NCBI RefSeq assembly: GCF_020179425.1
Contig: NZ_JAILYM010000001.1
Location: forward strand, 310,001 to 374,000
DNA: 64,000 nt
Origin: Novosphingobium percolationis
GTDB taxonomy: Bacteria; Pseudomonadota; Alphaproteobacteria; Sphingomonadales; Sphingomonadaceae
Reading direction: 5' to 3'
The translations under genes and the position numbers were made by a program. The notes under the pieces were generated by a model. The model saw nothing but the letters and a program-made list of their open reading frames with translations. It was not told where the DNA came from and searched no databases. Positions within the stretch are counted from its first letter, which is position 1, and each line of letters starts with the position of its first letter. Positions 54,188-63,874 of this stretch are shown here, piece by piece.

Positions 54188-55179
54188 TTGGCCTTCTCCT
54201 TGCGATCGCTGTCCCCTTTGGCCATGTCGAGCGCGACCGAAACGGTGCGCCCGGCGATCAATGCGACCTCACGCGGCGGCGCATCGAGCCGGATGCGCAC
54301 CGGCACGCGCTGGGGCAGGCGCACCCAGCTGAACGAAGGGTTCACTTCAGGCAGCAGGTTGCTGCCCGCCTTGCGGTCGTGGTCCTCGATCGCGGCGGCA
54401 ATGGCGATGACGTGGCCGTGCAGCGGCTTGTCCTCACCCATTACGCGGATCGTGGCGCGCTGGCCAATGCGGATGTTGGGCAGCTTGGTTTCCTCGAAAT
54501 AGCCCTCGACACGCAGGCTGGAGGTATCGACCAGCGCCATCACCGGGCTGCCCGCGCTCACATAGTTCCCCACGCGCAGCGCCACGTCCGACAGCGTGCC
54601 GTCCACCGGCGCCACCACCTTGGTCCGCGCCAGGTTCAGCCGCGCAAGGTCCACCGCATCGTGTGCGGCCGAAAGCCGGGCCTCGGCCTGCGCGATCGCC
54701 GCACCCGCTTCGGCAGCGGCGGCCACCCCTTCGCGCGCCTTGCTCTCGCTCTGCTCGGTGGTCTCGCTGGCGACGAGTTCGCCAAGCCCCCGGTTGCGCA
54801 CCGCCTCACGCCTTGCTTCGCTCACCCGCGCCTGCGCCCCGGCCAGCCCGGCGCGCGCCGCCGCCAGATCGGCCTCGGCCTGCCGCACGCCGGTTTCGGC
54901 CTCGGTCAGCGCGATGCGATAGCGTGACGGGTCGATCTCGAACAGCACGTCGCCCTTGTGGACGGGCTGGTCGTGGTCGAAATGAACCGCTGTTACCAGC
55001 CCCGAAACGTCTGCCGCCACGCGCACCACATCGGCGCGGATGCGCCCGTCGCGCGTCCACGGATCGTCCTGGTAGTAGTTGAACAGCGCGAGGCCCGCCC
55101 AGATCGCGACGAGCACCAGCACGCCGGTTAGCCCAGCCCCGATGGCCTGGCGAGCACGCGAATGGGAGGGCAGCGTCAT
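54184..55179 (-). CDS. HlyD-family membrane-fusion protein (AaeA/EmrA-like)
   Basis: 331 residues. One N-terminal membrane helix (GLTGVLVLVAIWAGLALF), a biotinyl-lipoyl-like domain (VHFDHDQPVHKGDVLFEID), a coiled-coil hairpin and a beta-barrel. It bridges the inner-membrane FUSC transporter and the NodT channel. ATG at 55179, with the DUF1656 gene overlapping as ATGA; its stop overlaps the NodT start. Confidence 0.9.
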   Translation of the reverse strand: MTLPSHSRARQAIGAGLTGVLVLVAIWAGLALFNYYQDDPWTRDGRIRADVVRVAADVSGLVTAVHFDHDQPVHKGDVLFEIDPSRYRIALTEAETGVRQAEADLAAARAGLAGAQARVSEARREAVRNRGLGELVASETTEQSESKAREGVAAAAEAGAAIAQAEARLSAAHDAVDLARLNLARTKVVAPVDGTLSDVALRVGNYVSAGSPVMALVDTSSLRVEGYFEETKLPNIRIGQRATIRVMGEDKPLHGHVIAIAAAIEDHDRKAGSNLLPEVNPSFSWVRLPQRVPVRIRLDAPPREVALIAGRTVSVALDMAKGDSDRKEKAK

Positions 55180-55397
55180 GGGATCAATCCTGGAAACAGC
55201 GAGGGAAGGGTGAGGACCAGCAGGGCCCAGATCACGACGAACAGGGCCGTATCGAACAGCACCGGATGCCAGACCCAGCGATAGAAGCGGAACGCCGCCA
55301 GCACGCGGTGCACCACAAAGGCCACCGCCAGCGCGATGCAGCCATCGATCGGCGCGGCGGCGACGAGGATGTTGCCGATCAGGTAGTCCGCGATCAT
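55176..55397 (-). CDS. DUF1656 small membrane protein (AaeX-like)
   Basis: 73 residues, two membrane segments (IADYLIGNILVAAAPIDGCIAL and ALFVVIWALLVLTL). It is between FUSC and HlyD genes with ATGA overlaps at both ends, exactly the position of aaeX in aromatic carboxylic-acid efflux operons. Function of AaeX itself is not known. Confidence 0.88.
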   Translation of the reverse strand: MIADYLIGNILVAAAPIDGCIALAVAFVVHRVLAAFRFYRWVWHPVLFDTALFVVIWALLVLTLPSLFPGLIP

Positions 55398-57349
55398 GCT
55401 GGGGTCTCCGCCACAAAGTCCGGCGCATCGGGGAACAGGTTGCGCCGCAGCGCGACGAGCGCAGCCAGACCCTCGCTGGGGCTGCCGGTCAGGATGTCCT
55501 CGCCCGGAATATCCCAGCTCTCGGGGTTTGCGATCATGAGCCGCATCGCGGTGTCCAGCCGTGGCAGCAGGCGCGGCGGCATCTGCCTGTCGCTGCGCTC
55601 GAAGCCGGTGGCCACGTCGCGCAACACGCGTTCCAGCGCCAGCCGCAGCTTGCGCTCCACGTGCGGGCGGACATGCTGCAAGGTCACGATGTTCATCGCC
55701 ACGCGCACCTCGTGCAGCCCGAGCGCGGCCCCGTCGGTCCCGTCTGCCTCGTCGCCCAGCCGCTGCGTGATCAGCGCCAGCCGATCGGTCGCCCGCCCCA
55801 GCACGCCCACCCTGTCGGGCGGTGATCCGGCCCGCGCCAGCCCCACCAGATCGCGCCGCAGGCGCCCGTTGAGGCGGGCAATCGCCGCGTCCGCGCCGAT
55901 CGTGCGGATCGAGGCTGTCACGCCCACCGCGACCATCAAGCCAAGCACCTGGCCAAGGTTGGCGTTGAAGAAACGCGCGAAATCGGCCTGAAACGTTTCC
56001 TGCAACGCCAGCGCATTGGCAAACCCCATCATCGCCGCCGCGCCGACCGGGCCGTGGCGCGGGTGCGCCATGATCAGCCCGGCAACCAGGGTGGCGGGCA
56101 GCAGCAGCAGCGCCAGCGCGACAAACCCGTCGACCGCAGGCAGCAGCACGAACAAGTACAGCGCCGCCACCGGCAACGCGCCCATCATCGCCCCGCCAAA
56201 GCGCAACATCATCGGCACCGGGTTGTCCATCGCCGCGAACAGCGCGCAAAACACCCCGGCCATCAGCGCGGCCACGCCGCCGTCTGCCCATCCGGTCAGG
56301 ATCCAGATCGCGCAACACAGCAGGATGCTGATCGTCGCGGCCAGACCCGACAGCAGCGCGAAGCCCACGTCGGCGTGGAGCGTGATCGGGCGTGCGCGCT
56401 CGGCCGCCGTCATCGGCGTCGGCAGCGCGGGGTCGTCGATATGCGCCAGCAGTGCCTCGCATTCGTCGAGAACGCGTGCCGCCTGCCGCGCGCGCACCGC
56501 ATGGCTTTCCCGCAGTAGCGCGGCCCACACGCCATCGGGTGCGCCTTGCGCGGCCCGTTCGTCCAGCGCCGCACGCCGGTCGGACAGGCCCGACAGCAAC
56601 GGCAGCAGCAGCAGCATCCGGCGCAGCAGCGCCTGGACCGAGGCGCTGGCCTCGCGCCAGTGAGAGGTATCGAACGGCACGTGTGTCGCCAGGATGGCGC
56701 AATCCATAGCGTCGACCGCCAGCGCGCGCCGCGCCCGCTCGGTTGCCTGTGGACCGGCACCGTGCAGGGCATTCTCGCGCCATGCTTGCGCATCGGCCAG
56801 CCAGGCGCGCAAGCGGGGGGCCAGCGCCGCGCCGACCGATTGCGGCCACAGCAGGCTATGCGCCAGCGTGGCGCAGGTAATTCCCAGCACGATCTCGGTC
56901 ACGCGCGCCGCGCCGATGTCGAACACCGCCTCGGGCCGGTCGATCGCGGGTACGCCCACCATCAGTGCACTATAGCCCGCCAGCATCATCGTGTAAGCGC
57001 GCGGCGACCGATCGAGCAGCGACACCGCCAGCGCCCCACCCGACCACAACGCCAGCGCCAGCGACAGCAGCAGCGGCCATTCCACCAGCGCAGGCACCAG
57101 CGCCACGGCCACTGCGGCGCCGATCACCGTGCCGATCACGCGATAGATCGCCTTGGACCGGGTCGCGCCCGACAACGGGCTGGCGACGATGAACGTGGTG
57201 GTCATCGCCCAATAGGGCATAGGCAGGCCGACCCACATCGCCACCCACAACGCCAGCAATGCCGCCAGCGCGGTGCGGGCGGCAAAGCCCAGCGCCATCC
57301 AGCGCGCGCGCGTCATCGGCGCGGGCCACAGCACGGGCGCATCCGGCAT
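55394..57349 (-). CDS. FUSC-family aromatic-acid/fusaric-acid efflux transporter (AaeB-like)
   Basis: 651 residues. Two sets of membrane helices: an N-terminal set from AARTALAALLALWVAMWVGL, a central cytoplasmic domain (about 170-330), and a C-terminal set from ISILLCCAIWILTGW, followed by a C-terminal cytoplasmic tail. It is the pump of an AaeXAB-type system that expels aromatic carboxylates. First gene of the minus operon; LysR divergent with a 118-base spacer. Likely relieves toxicity of intermediates of the catabolic loci. Confidence 0.9.
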   Translation of the reverse strand: MPDAPVLWPAPMTRARWMALGFAARTALAALLALWVAMWVGLPMPYWAMTTTFIVASPLSGATRSKAIYRVIGTVIGAAVAVALVPALVEWPLLLSLALALWSGGALAVSLLDRSPRAYTMMLAGYSALMVGVPAIDRPEAVFDIGAARVTEIVLGITCATLAHSLLWPQSVGAALAPRLRAWLADAQAWRENALHGAGPQATERARRALAVDAMDCAILATHVPFDTSHWREASASVQALLRRMLLLLPLLSGLSDRRAALDERAAQGAPDGVWAALLRESHAVRARQAARVLDECEALLAHIDDPALPTPMTAAERARPITLHADVGFALLSGLAATISILLCCAIWILTGWADGGVAALMAGVFCALFAAMDNPVPMMLRFGGAMMGALPVAALYLFVLLPAVDGFVALALLLLPATLVAGLIMAHPRHGPVGAAAMMGFANALALQETFQADFARFFNANLGQVLGLMVAVGVTASIRTIGADAAIARLNGRLRRDLVGLARAGSPPDRVGVLGRATDRLALITQRLGDEADGTDGAALGLHEVRVAMNIVTLQHVRPHVERKLRLALERVLRDVATGFERSDRQMPPRLLPRLDTAMRLMIANPESWDIPGEDILTGSPSEGLAALVALRRNLFPDAPDFVAETPA

Positions 57350-57467
57350 CGCGGGAACGGAGAGGGCGCAGGGGTGAGCATGGAAGAATCCCGCCTACAC
57401 GCGAAACCACGCCACCACCTCTAACACATTTTGCGCGAACCCATCATTTAGTTTATGGCTTCACACC

Positions 57468-58358
57468 ATGTCGCTGCTGCAACTGCGCACCTTCGTCGAA
57501 GTCTATCGCCAACGCTCGCTCAGCAGCGCCGCGCGGGTGCTCGGCCTGACCCAGCCCGCCGTATCACAGCATATTGCCGCGCTCGAAGCGGCGATCGGCA
57601 AACCGCTGTTCGAACGCCACGCCCGCGGGGTAGAGCCCACCGCCACCGCCAGCGAACTTGCCGCCAGCCTCGGCGACCGGCTTGAAACCGCCGAGGCCGC
57701 GCTGGCGCAAGTGCGCGCGCGCTCGCCCGACCTGACCGGCATGGTGCGGATCATGGGCCACGGCGATTTCATGGCCGAACTCGTCGTGCCGCGGCTGCTG
57801 CCGCTGCTGCAAAGCGGAATGCGCGTGCGCCTCGTCACCGGCGACCGCGAGGATATCCGCTCAGCACTGCTCTCCAACGAATGCGATTTGGCGGTCTCGG
57901 CCTACCCGCTCATCGACCGCCGCCTGCGCAGCGAACTGGTACACGAAGAGAAGCTCCACGCCGTTGCCGCTCCGCAAGTGGCGGCACGCCTGTGCGCCGC
58001 GCCCGACCTTGCCGATGCGCTGGAGCATGAGCCGGTGCTGGCCTACGATTTCGAACAGCAGTTGGTCGATGAATGGCTCACCACCAACCGCCTGGCGCGC
58101 GGGCCGTTGCAGGCCGCGATGATCGGGCAGGACTTGCGCTCGCTGCGCCGCCTGCTGGCGCGCGGGTTCGGCTGGTCGACGCTGCCCGACTACTTGTGCC
58201 GCGAACAGTTGGCGAGCGGCGAGCTGGTGGAAATCCCCGCGCCCGTCGCCTGCCCGACCAACCGTTACTACCTCGTCTGGTCGCCGGCCGCCCTGCGCGA
58301 ACCGCGCGTGGCCGTCGCCAGGAAAGCGCTGCGGGCGCTGCTGGAAACGCTGGGCTAG
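57468..58358 (+). CDS. LysR-family regulator, probable regulator of the FUSC efflux operon
   Basis: 296 residues. Helix-turn-helix LLQLRTFVEVYRQRSLSSAA, RVLGLTQPAVSQHIAALE, then LTGMVRIMGHGDFM and a periplasmic-binding-type ligand domain. Divergent from the FUSC operon, the same arrangement as aaeR/aaeXAB, so it most likely responds to an aromatic acid. The spacer holds the AT-rich stretch near CATCATTTAGTTTATGG. Confidence 0.9.
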   Translation: MSLLQLRTFVEVYRQRSLSSAARVLGLTQPAVSQHIAALEAAIGKPLFERHARGVEPTATASELAASLGDRLETAEAALAQVRARSPDLTGMVRIMGHGDFMAELVVPRLLPLLQSGMRVRLVTGDREDIRSALLSNECDLAVSAYPLIDRRLRSELVHEEKLHAVAAPQVAARLCAAPDLADALEHEPVLAYDFEQQLVDEWLTTNRLARGPLQAAMIGQDLRSLRRLLARGFGWSTLPDYLCREQLASGELVEIPAPVACPTNRYYLVWSPAALREPRVAVARKALRALLETLG

Positions 58359-58359
58359 C

Positions 58360-60117
58360 TTACGCGACGATCCCTTCGTACCGCGCTTTCAGCTGCATCC
58401 CCAGCAGGCGGCAATAGAACCGCGCCTGCGACAGATTGCCGCCCATGAACCACAGGCCATCCTGCGCCGTGGGCTTCCACATGTTGCGCAGCTCGCCTTC
58501 CCACGGCCCGGGATCACCCTTGAAGCCCGATCCATAGCCCCAGCAGCGGCCGACCTTCTGCGCCACGTCCTCGCCGATGAGCCGCGCGACCCATTCCTCC
58601 ATCGAGCCGAAGCCCGTGGCATAGACGATCACGTCGGCGGGCAGGTGGGTGCCGTCCGCCATCTGGACGCCGTCAGCCGTCAGCCGCTCGATCTCGACGC
58701 CCGATTTCACCGCCACGCGCCCGTCGGCGATCATCTCGCACGCGCCAACGTCGATATAGTACCCCGACGCGGAGCGCAGGTACTTGGCCGCGATCCCCGC
58801 GCCATCCTCGGCAAAGTCGAGCTGGAAGCCGACCTTTTCGAGCCGGGCATAGAACTCGGCGTCCATCTCGCGCAGCGTCTCCCACAGTTGCCGCGCGCCG
58901 ATCTCCATCAGCCGCAGCGGGGCCGATGCGACCATCAGGTCGGCAAAGTCGCTGGTGACGCCCGCATCGGAGGCTTCCTGCGAGAACAGCGGCCGCATCA
59001 TCATGTCCGCCATCGTGCTCTGGCGGATGATGTGCGTGGAAGACCGCTGGATCATGGTCGGATGCGCGCCATGTTCGACCAGATCGGCGCAGATGTCGTG
59101 CGCCGAATTGTTCGCGCCGATCACCACCACGTTCTTGCCCGCAAGCCCTTCGCCGCCGGGATGCTGGCTCGAATGGCACTGCACGCCCTGGAAGACGTCC
59201 TGCCCCTCGATCTCGGGCACGCGCGCGAAGCCCGCATTGCCCAGCGCCATGACGAGATGCGTCGGCCGCAGCACGATGTCCTCGCCCCCGCGCCGCACCG
59301 TCGCTTCCCATGCCCCCGCCGCGTCGTCGCGCTTGGCCGAAACCAGCTCCGTCTCGTTCCAGACGTTCAGTTCCATCGCGCCGGCATAGAACTCCAACCA
59401 GTCGCCCATCTTGTCCTTGGGCGTGTACATCGGCCAGTGTTCGGGGAAGGGCAGGTACGGCATGTGATCGTACCAGACCGGATCGTGCAACGTCAGCGAC
59501 TTGTAGCGCGACCGCCACTGGTCACCGATGCGCTTGTGCTTGTCGACCAGCAGGTGCGGCACGCCCAGCAGTCGCAGCGTCGCACCGATGGCAAGGCCCG
59601 CTTGCCCTGCGCCCACCACCAGCACGTAAGGCTGCTCGGTCACGCCCATCGCCGCGCGTTCGGCCTGCAGCAGATCGTTCCAGTTGCGCCCCTGCGGATC
59701 GTGGATCTCGCCACTCGGACGCCGCTTGCCGAAGGGGAATTCGTGCCCGCGCAGATCGCGCAGCACCGTCAGCAGCGACAGCGCCTTGCCCTCGACCAGC
59801 CGGACATAGCCCTGCGCCTCGCCCTGCGCGGTCTCGAACGCGATCACGCCTTCGGTGGCGCCCGGCGCAGCCTCGGTCCGCCACCCGCGCGCGACCGTTT
59901 CGGCGCCCCGCCGTGCGGCAAAGGCGGCAATCGCCTCGGTGCCTTCATGGGTCGCCAGCGTCCAGTCGAATGCCAGAAAGTCGCGCCACAAACCGTTGGG
60001 CAGGAACAGGCCTGCCACTGCATCGGCATCGCCCGCCACCAGCGCGCGATAAAGGCTGGCGATCCAGCCGCTTACATCCTGCACGTCTCTGCTCTCCCGT
60101 CCCGGCGTCGCGGCCAT
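58360..60117 (-). CDS. NAD(P)/FAD flavin monooxygenase with N-terminal NTF2-like domain
   Basis: 585 residues. An N-terminal SnoaL/NTF2-like part (about 1-130, WIASLYRALVAGDADAVAGL) is fused to a flavin monooxygenase of YUCCA/Baeyer-Villiger-like type. FAD motif VVGAGQAGLAIGA, FMO/BVMO fingerprint-like CHSSQHPGGEG, and NADPH motif VVVIGANNSAHDI. Catalyses N-, S- or Baeyer-Villiger oxygenation. ATG at 60117 is used; a GTG at 60084 has the stronger Shine-Dalgarno (GGGAG). It is 57 bases after the GMC gene and convergent with LysR with a one-base gap. Confidence 0.85.
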   Translation of the reverse strand: MAATPGRESRDVQDVSGWIASLYRALVAGDADAVAGLFLPNGLWRDFLAFDWTLATHEGTEAIAAFAARRGAETVARGWRTEAAPGATEGVIAFETAQGEAQGYVRLVEGKALSLLTVLRDLRGHEFPFGKRRPSGEIHDPQGRNWNDLLQAERAAMGVTEQPYVLVVGAGQAGLAIGATLRLLGVPHLLVDKHKRIGDQWRSRYKSLTLHDPVWYDHMPYLPFPEHWPMYTPKDKMGDWLEFYAGAMELNVWNETELVSAKRDDAAGAWEATVRRGGEDIVLRPTHLVMALGNAGFARVPEIEGQDVFQGVQCHSSQHPGGEGLAGKNVVVIGANNSAHDICADLVEHGAHPTMIQRSSTHIIRQSTMADMMMRPLFSQEASDAGVTSDFADLMVASAPLRLMEIGARQLWETLREMDAEFYARLEKVGFQLDFAEDGAGIAAKYLRSASGYYIDVGACEMIADGRVAVKSGVEIERLTADGVQMADGTHLPADVIVYATGFGSMEEWVARLIGEDVAQKVGRCWGYGSGFKGDPGPWEGELRNMWKPTAQDGLWFMGGNLSQARFYCRLLGMQLKARYEGIVA

Positions 60118-60173
60118 GGCTCTTGAATCAGAGGCATAGCCCTGTGCGCCGGGCGGGCACAACCGCGATAATG

Positions 60174-61826
60174 CTAGGCGGCGACGGCCTTCCGTTCGGC
60201 AAGGATGATGTCCGCCGCGCGCCAGCCCAGCGCCATCGCGGGCGCATTGGTATTGCCGGTGATCAGGTCGGGCATCACCGAGCAGTCTGCGACGCGCAAC
60301 CCCGTCACGCCGCGCACGCGCAAGCTGGGATCGACCACCGCGCGCTCGTCCGCGCCCATGCGGCACGTGCCCGTGCCGTGCAGGCCGCTGGTCGCGTTGC
60401 GGCGGAAGTTGTCGAGGATGTCCTCGTCACTCTCCACGCCTGCGCCCGGTTGCAATTCTTCGCCCATCACGTCGGCCAGCGCGGGCTGTGCCGCGATCTG
60501 GCGCATCAACCGCACCGACTTGATCGCCGCGTCGCGATCGTATTCGGTCGAAAGCCAGTTGGGGATGATGCTGGGATTGTCGCCCGCTTCGGTCGTGCGC
60601 ACATGGACCGAGCCTTCGCTGGTTGGGCGCAGAAGCTGGCCATAGACCGACAGGCCCGGCTTGGGATCGATCACCCCCAGCGAAACCGGATGGTTGTCAT
60701 CCGACAGCGCGAACACATAGCCGCCCATGTAGACCTGAAGATCGGTGCGCCCATCGGGATGCGCGGCGTTGCAGAACGCGCCCACTTCGAACGGGCCATA
60801 GGCCATCGCCCCGGTGCGGGTCAGGTAGTAGCGCAGCACTTCGCGTACGAGGCCGAGGCCAAGGAATTTCCGGTTGATCCCGACATTGCGCGTCAAGCGA
60901 AAGGCGAGCGCGTAGGACAGGTGCTCGCGCATCCGCTTGCCCACGTCGGGGCTATCCACCAGAGTCTCGATCCCCACGCCGCGCAGCACCGCGCCATCGC
61001 CGATGCCGGAACGCTCCAGCACCTGTGGACTTTCCATCGTGCCGGCGCAGACGATCACTTCGCCTGCCACGCGCTCGATCCAGCGCGCACCGTCCTTGTC
61101 GACCAGCTCGATCCCGGTCACGCGGCCCTGTTCGATCACCACACGGCGCACCAGCGTGTGCGTCATCGCGTGGAAATTGGCGCGCTTCCTCGCCTTCTTC
61201 ACGAAAGCCTGCGCGCCGCTGTCGCGCCGTCCCCGGCGAATGTTGTGCGAATAATAGCCCACGCGGTCGCCGACCATGGAATTGAGGTCGTCGGTTTCGG
61301 CAAAGCCCATCTGGCGCCCCGCCGCGATCATCGCTTCGGCCAGCGGATAGCGCTGCGTGCCCGGCGTGATCCGCACCGCGCCGCCCTTGCCGCGCATGTC
61401 GCTTTCGCCCAGCGCGTGGTCCTCGATCGCCTTGAACGCAGCGGTCATGCTGCCGCCGTTCCAACCGGTGCAGCCATGGTCGCGCCCCCAGATGTCATAG
61501 TCCTCAGGCTCGCCCCGGCTCCAGATCATGCCGTTGATCGAGGACGATCCGCCCATGCCCTTGCCGCGGATCCACACCTCGGGAACATTGCTGCCCGGCG
61601 TGCGCGGTTGTTCCACCTGATAGGCCCAGATGTGCGCTGGGCTCTGCACCAGCTTGACGATGCCCTTGGGCATATGGATCAGCGGACTGGTATCTGGGCC
61701 GCCGGCCTCGACCAGCAACACCTTGTGCGCAGGGTCGCGCGACAGCCGCTCGGCCAGCACCGACCCGGTCGAGCCTGCGCCGACGATCACATAGTCCCAC
61801 GTCGCCTGTCCGCGTTCGCCCGTCAT
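60174..61826 (-). CDS. GMC-family oxidoreductase
   Basis: 550 residues. FAD motif VIVGAGSTGSVLAERL, LVEAGG, GKGMGGSSSINGMI in the GMC signature, and the C-terminal active-site SGLHGTGTCRMG with catalytic His and TGNTNAP with Asn. Flavin-dependent alcohol dehydrogenase/oxidase of the choline dehydrogenase type. No signal peptide is present. First gene of a pair with the NTF2-FAD monooxygenase. Confidence 0.9.
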   Translation of the reverse strand: MTGERGQATWDYVIVGAGSTGSVLAERLSRDPAHKVLLVEAGGPDTSPLIHMPKGIVKLVQSPAHIWAYQVEQPRTPGSNVPEVWIRGKGMGGSSSINGMIWSRGEPEDYDIWGRDHGCTGWNGGSMTAAFKAIEDHALGESDMRGKGGAVRITPGTQRYPLAEAMIAAGRQMGFAETDDLNSMVGDRVGYYSHNIRRGRRDSGAQAFVKKARKRANFHAMTHTLVRRVVIEQGRVTGIELVDKDGARWIERVAGEVIVCAGTMESPQVLERSGIGDGAVLRGVGIETLVDSPDVGKRMREHLSYALAFRLTRNVGINRKFLGLGLVREVLRYYLTRTGAMAYGPFEVGAFCNAAHPDGRTDLQVYMGGYVFALSDDNHPVSLGVIDPKPGLSVYGQLLRPTSEGSVHVRTTEAGDNPSIIPNWLSTEYDRDAAIKSVRLMRQIAAQPALADVMGEELQPGAGVESDEDILDNFRRNATSGLHGTGTCRMGADERAVVDPSLRVRGVTGLRVADCSVMPDLITGNTNAPAMALGWRAADIILAERKAVAA

Positions 61827-61924
61827 CGCACTCTCCTGTTCGCGCCCTCACGCTCTCTGGTTGAGCGGGCATCTTCAGTCTCAGGAGGTATGCGACAGGC
61901 GTTTCACACGAAAGCTGGCGATTG

Positions 61925-62785
61925 TCAGAGTGTCTCGCCCAGCGTCGCCCCGGCCGCAGCGCGCAGGCCTTCGCGCAGGCAGACCATAACGCCATCGGGC
62001 AGGCGCGCGCCGTGGACCAGATGCGCGGGGTAGGGGAACTCGGGCATGTCGGGCACCAGTTGCAAGGCCCCGCGTATCAGCCAGGGACGCAGGAACCCGC
62101 GGCGGAACCATGCGCTGCCGCCGTGCGCCAGCAAGTGGTCGAGCGCCAGCGGGCCATAGCTGATGGCCACCATCGGCTCGCCGAAATCCGGAAACGCGGC
62201 GCGAAAGCGCGCGTCGAAATCCGCGCCCCAGTCGATCGCGACATGGCTCGCCGGGTCCAGCGGCGCGATCTCCGGCCCGGTGCGCACCAGCACCAGCCGC
62301 TCCTCCATCAGCAGTTCCGCGGCCAGCCCCGGCTGCTGCGGCGCGCCATAGACCACCGCCGCATCGAGCGTCCCCTCGGCCACCTGTTCGACCAGCGTCG
62401 TCGCCGGGCCGATGCGCACGCGCAAGGCGAAATCGGGATGGGTCTGCCGCATGCCGTGCAGCCAATGCGCCGCCAGCGGGTTCCACAGGCTCGCCTCGAA
62501 GCCCAGCGCGATCACGGTCGTGCTGCCTGCAGGCGACGCGAGCGAGCGGCGCGCATTGTCCCACGCAAAGACCATGTCGCTGGCAAAGCGTTGAAAGCGT
62601 TCGCCCGCCAGCGTCAGGCTCGCCCCGCTCTTGCTGCGCACGAACAACTGGTGACCCAGCTGCTCCTCCAGCACGCGGATGCGCGCGCTCACCGCCGTCT
62701 GCGTCAGGTTGAGCGCGGCGGCGGCGTTGACGAAGCTGCCGGTGCGGACGATCTCCATGAACGTCCGCGCGGTAGCGATATCCAT
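61925..62785 (-). CDS. LysR-family regulator
   Basis: 286 residues. Helix-turn-helix ARTFMEIVRTGSFVNAAAAL, NLTQTAVSARIRVLEEQL and a ligand-binding domain with VIALGFEASLWNPL. It is one base after the 147-aa secreted protein gene (TGA, C, ATG), so the two are probably co-transcribed. It may regulate the GMC/FAD-monooxygenase pair, 99 bases downstream on the same strand. Confidence 0.88.
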   Translation of the reverse strand: MDIATARTFMEIVRTGSFVNAAAALNLTQTAVSARIRVLEEQLGHQLFVRSKSGASLTLAGERFQRFASDMVFAWDNARRSLASPAGSTTVIALGFEASLWNPLAAHWLHGMRQTHPDFALRVRIGPATTLVEQVAEGTLDAAVVYGAPQQPGLAAELLMEERLVLVRTGPEIAPLDPASHVAIDWGADFDARFRAAFPDFGEPMVAISYGPLALDHLLAHGGSAWFRRGFLRPWLIRGALQLVPDMPEFPYPAHLVHGARLPDGVMVCLREGLRAAAGATLGETL

Positions 62786-62786
62786 G

Positions 62787-63230
62787 TCAGGAACGCTGCT
62801 CCGTCGATCGCGCCATCGCGACCGACCGAACCTTGCCGTCCGCAATGCTCAACGTCATGTCCCAGGTGGCGTAGGTCCGCAGGTACTGCTCGGCGCCGAT
62901 CGTCTCGCGATAGTAGCACCCCACTGCCTCGGGATGCCGGTCCGGCGACTGGCACGAAGCACCCGCCGCGCGCAGCATCGCGACCGCTACGCGCGCGTCA
63001 GTCCCGGCCGGAATGGCCTCGCGCACCTGCGCCGCGCCGCTCTCCACCTGTCCCGTCCGTGCCAGATCGGCTTCGAACAAGTGAAAATCGAGCGGCGCGG
63101 GCAGGGCCGGGGAGGAGGGGGGCAGGGAGGAGGGGGGCGTCGTCATCGCGCCTGCCATTGCCGGCGAAGCGAGCAGCAGCGCGCCCGAAAGGATCGTTCC
63201 AGCGAAATTCTTCCCAGCAAGATTCTTCAT
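62787..63230 (-). CDS. Secreted hypothetical protein (147 aa)
   Basis: A signal peptide (MKNLAGKNFAGTILSGALLLASPAMAG) and a proline/serine-rich segment (TTPPSSLPPSSP) are followed by LDFHLFEADLAR, QVREAIPAGTDARVAV and a stretch with two cysteines (SCQ and GCYYRETIG). No domain known to me. ATG at 63230 is chosen because the signal peptide begins there; the frame continues upstream without a site. Confidence 0.6.
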   Translation of the reverse strand: MKNLAGKNFAGTILSGALLLASPAMAGAMTTPPSSLPPSSPALPAPLDFHLFEADLARTGQVESGAAQVREAIPAGTDARVAVAMLRAAGASCQSPDRHPEAVGCYYRETIGAEQYLRTYATWDMTLSIADGKVRSVAMARSTEQRS

Positions 63231-63351
63231 TGCCGTGCTCCACAAGCTTCGGACCAGTCGAAGTATGCCCGTGCTTTCGTGCAGAGATAGGCCGATCCTC
63301 ATGTGGTGCAATGTCAATTTGTTGAATGCATCCAGCAAGAACTTTGCTGGA

Positions 63352-63864
63352 TCACGCGTCCCCGGGGCCTTCCTGAACGGGGTCGATCAGGTCTTCGAGG
63401 AACAGCGCGACCAGCGCTGTCTGTGATGCCACGCCCGCCTTGGCGTAGATCCGCGTCAGCTGCGCCCGCACGGTGCCGGCCGCCGCGCCGCGTAGGGCTG
63501 CGATCTGGGCTACGTCGCAGCCCTTCAGCGCGAACAGCGCCACGTCGGCCTCTGCCGGGGTCAACTTCCATTCGGCGAAGCGCCGCCGCGCCAGGTCGGC
63601 CGCCGCGCCCCGCGCCAGCGCGACCGCCGTCTCGTCCGCGCGCGCCGACAGGACCAGCGCACGCACCTGGAATGCGCCCAGCACCACTGCGACGGCCAGC
63701 GCAACGACAGCCGCGGCCTCGGCGGCAAGATGTGCGCCCATCCCGTCGGCGATAATGTCGGCTGCAAGGTCTAGTGCAAAGAACAGCGCCGCAATGGCCT
63801 GCAAGGCCACCAGCACGGTCAGTGCGGCAGCCTTGCGTTGCAACTGGCGATGACGGTCCTGCAT
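63352..63864 (-). CDS. Membrane-anchored LuxR-type helix-turn-helix protein
   Basis: 170 residues. Two N-terminal hydrophobic helices (ALTVLVALQAIAALFFALDL and AAAVVALAVAVVLGAFQV) precede a LuxR-like helix-turn-helix: LTPAEADVALFALKGCDVAQIA, AAAGTVRAQLTRIYAKAGV, shown here in parts. This makes it a membrane-tethered regulator with a short cytoplasmic DNA-binding tail. ATG at 63864, ten bases after the cytochrome b561 stop, so likely co-transcribed and perhaps sensing redox state or the membrane. Confidence 0.78.
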   Translation of the reverse strand: MQDRHRQLQRKAAALTVLVALQAIAALFFALDLAADIIADGMGAHLAAEAAAVVALAVAVVLGAFQVRALVLSARADETAVALARGAAADLARRRFAEWKLTPAEADVALFALKGCDVAQIAALRGAAAGTVRAQLTRIYAKAGVASQTALVALFLEDLIDPVQEGPGDA

Positions 63865-63874
63865 CGCGGCGGGG

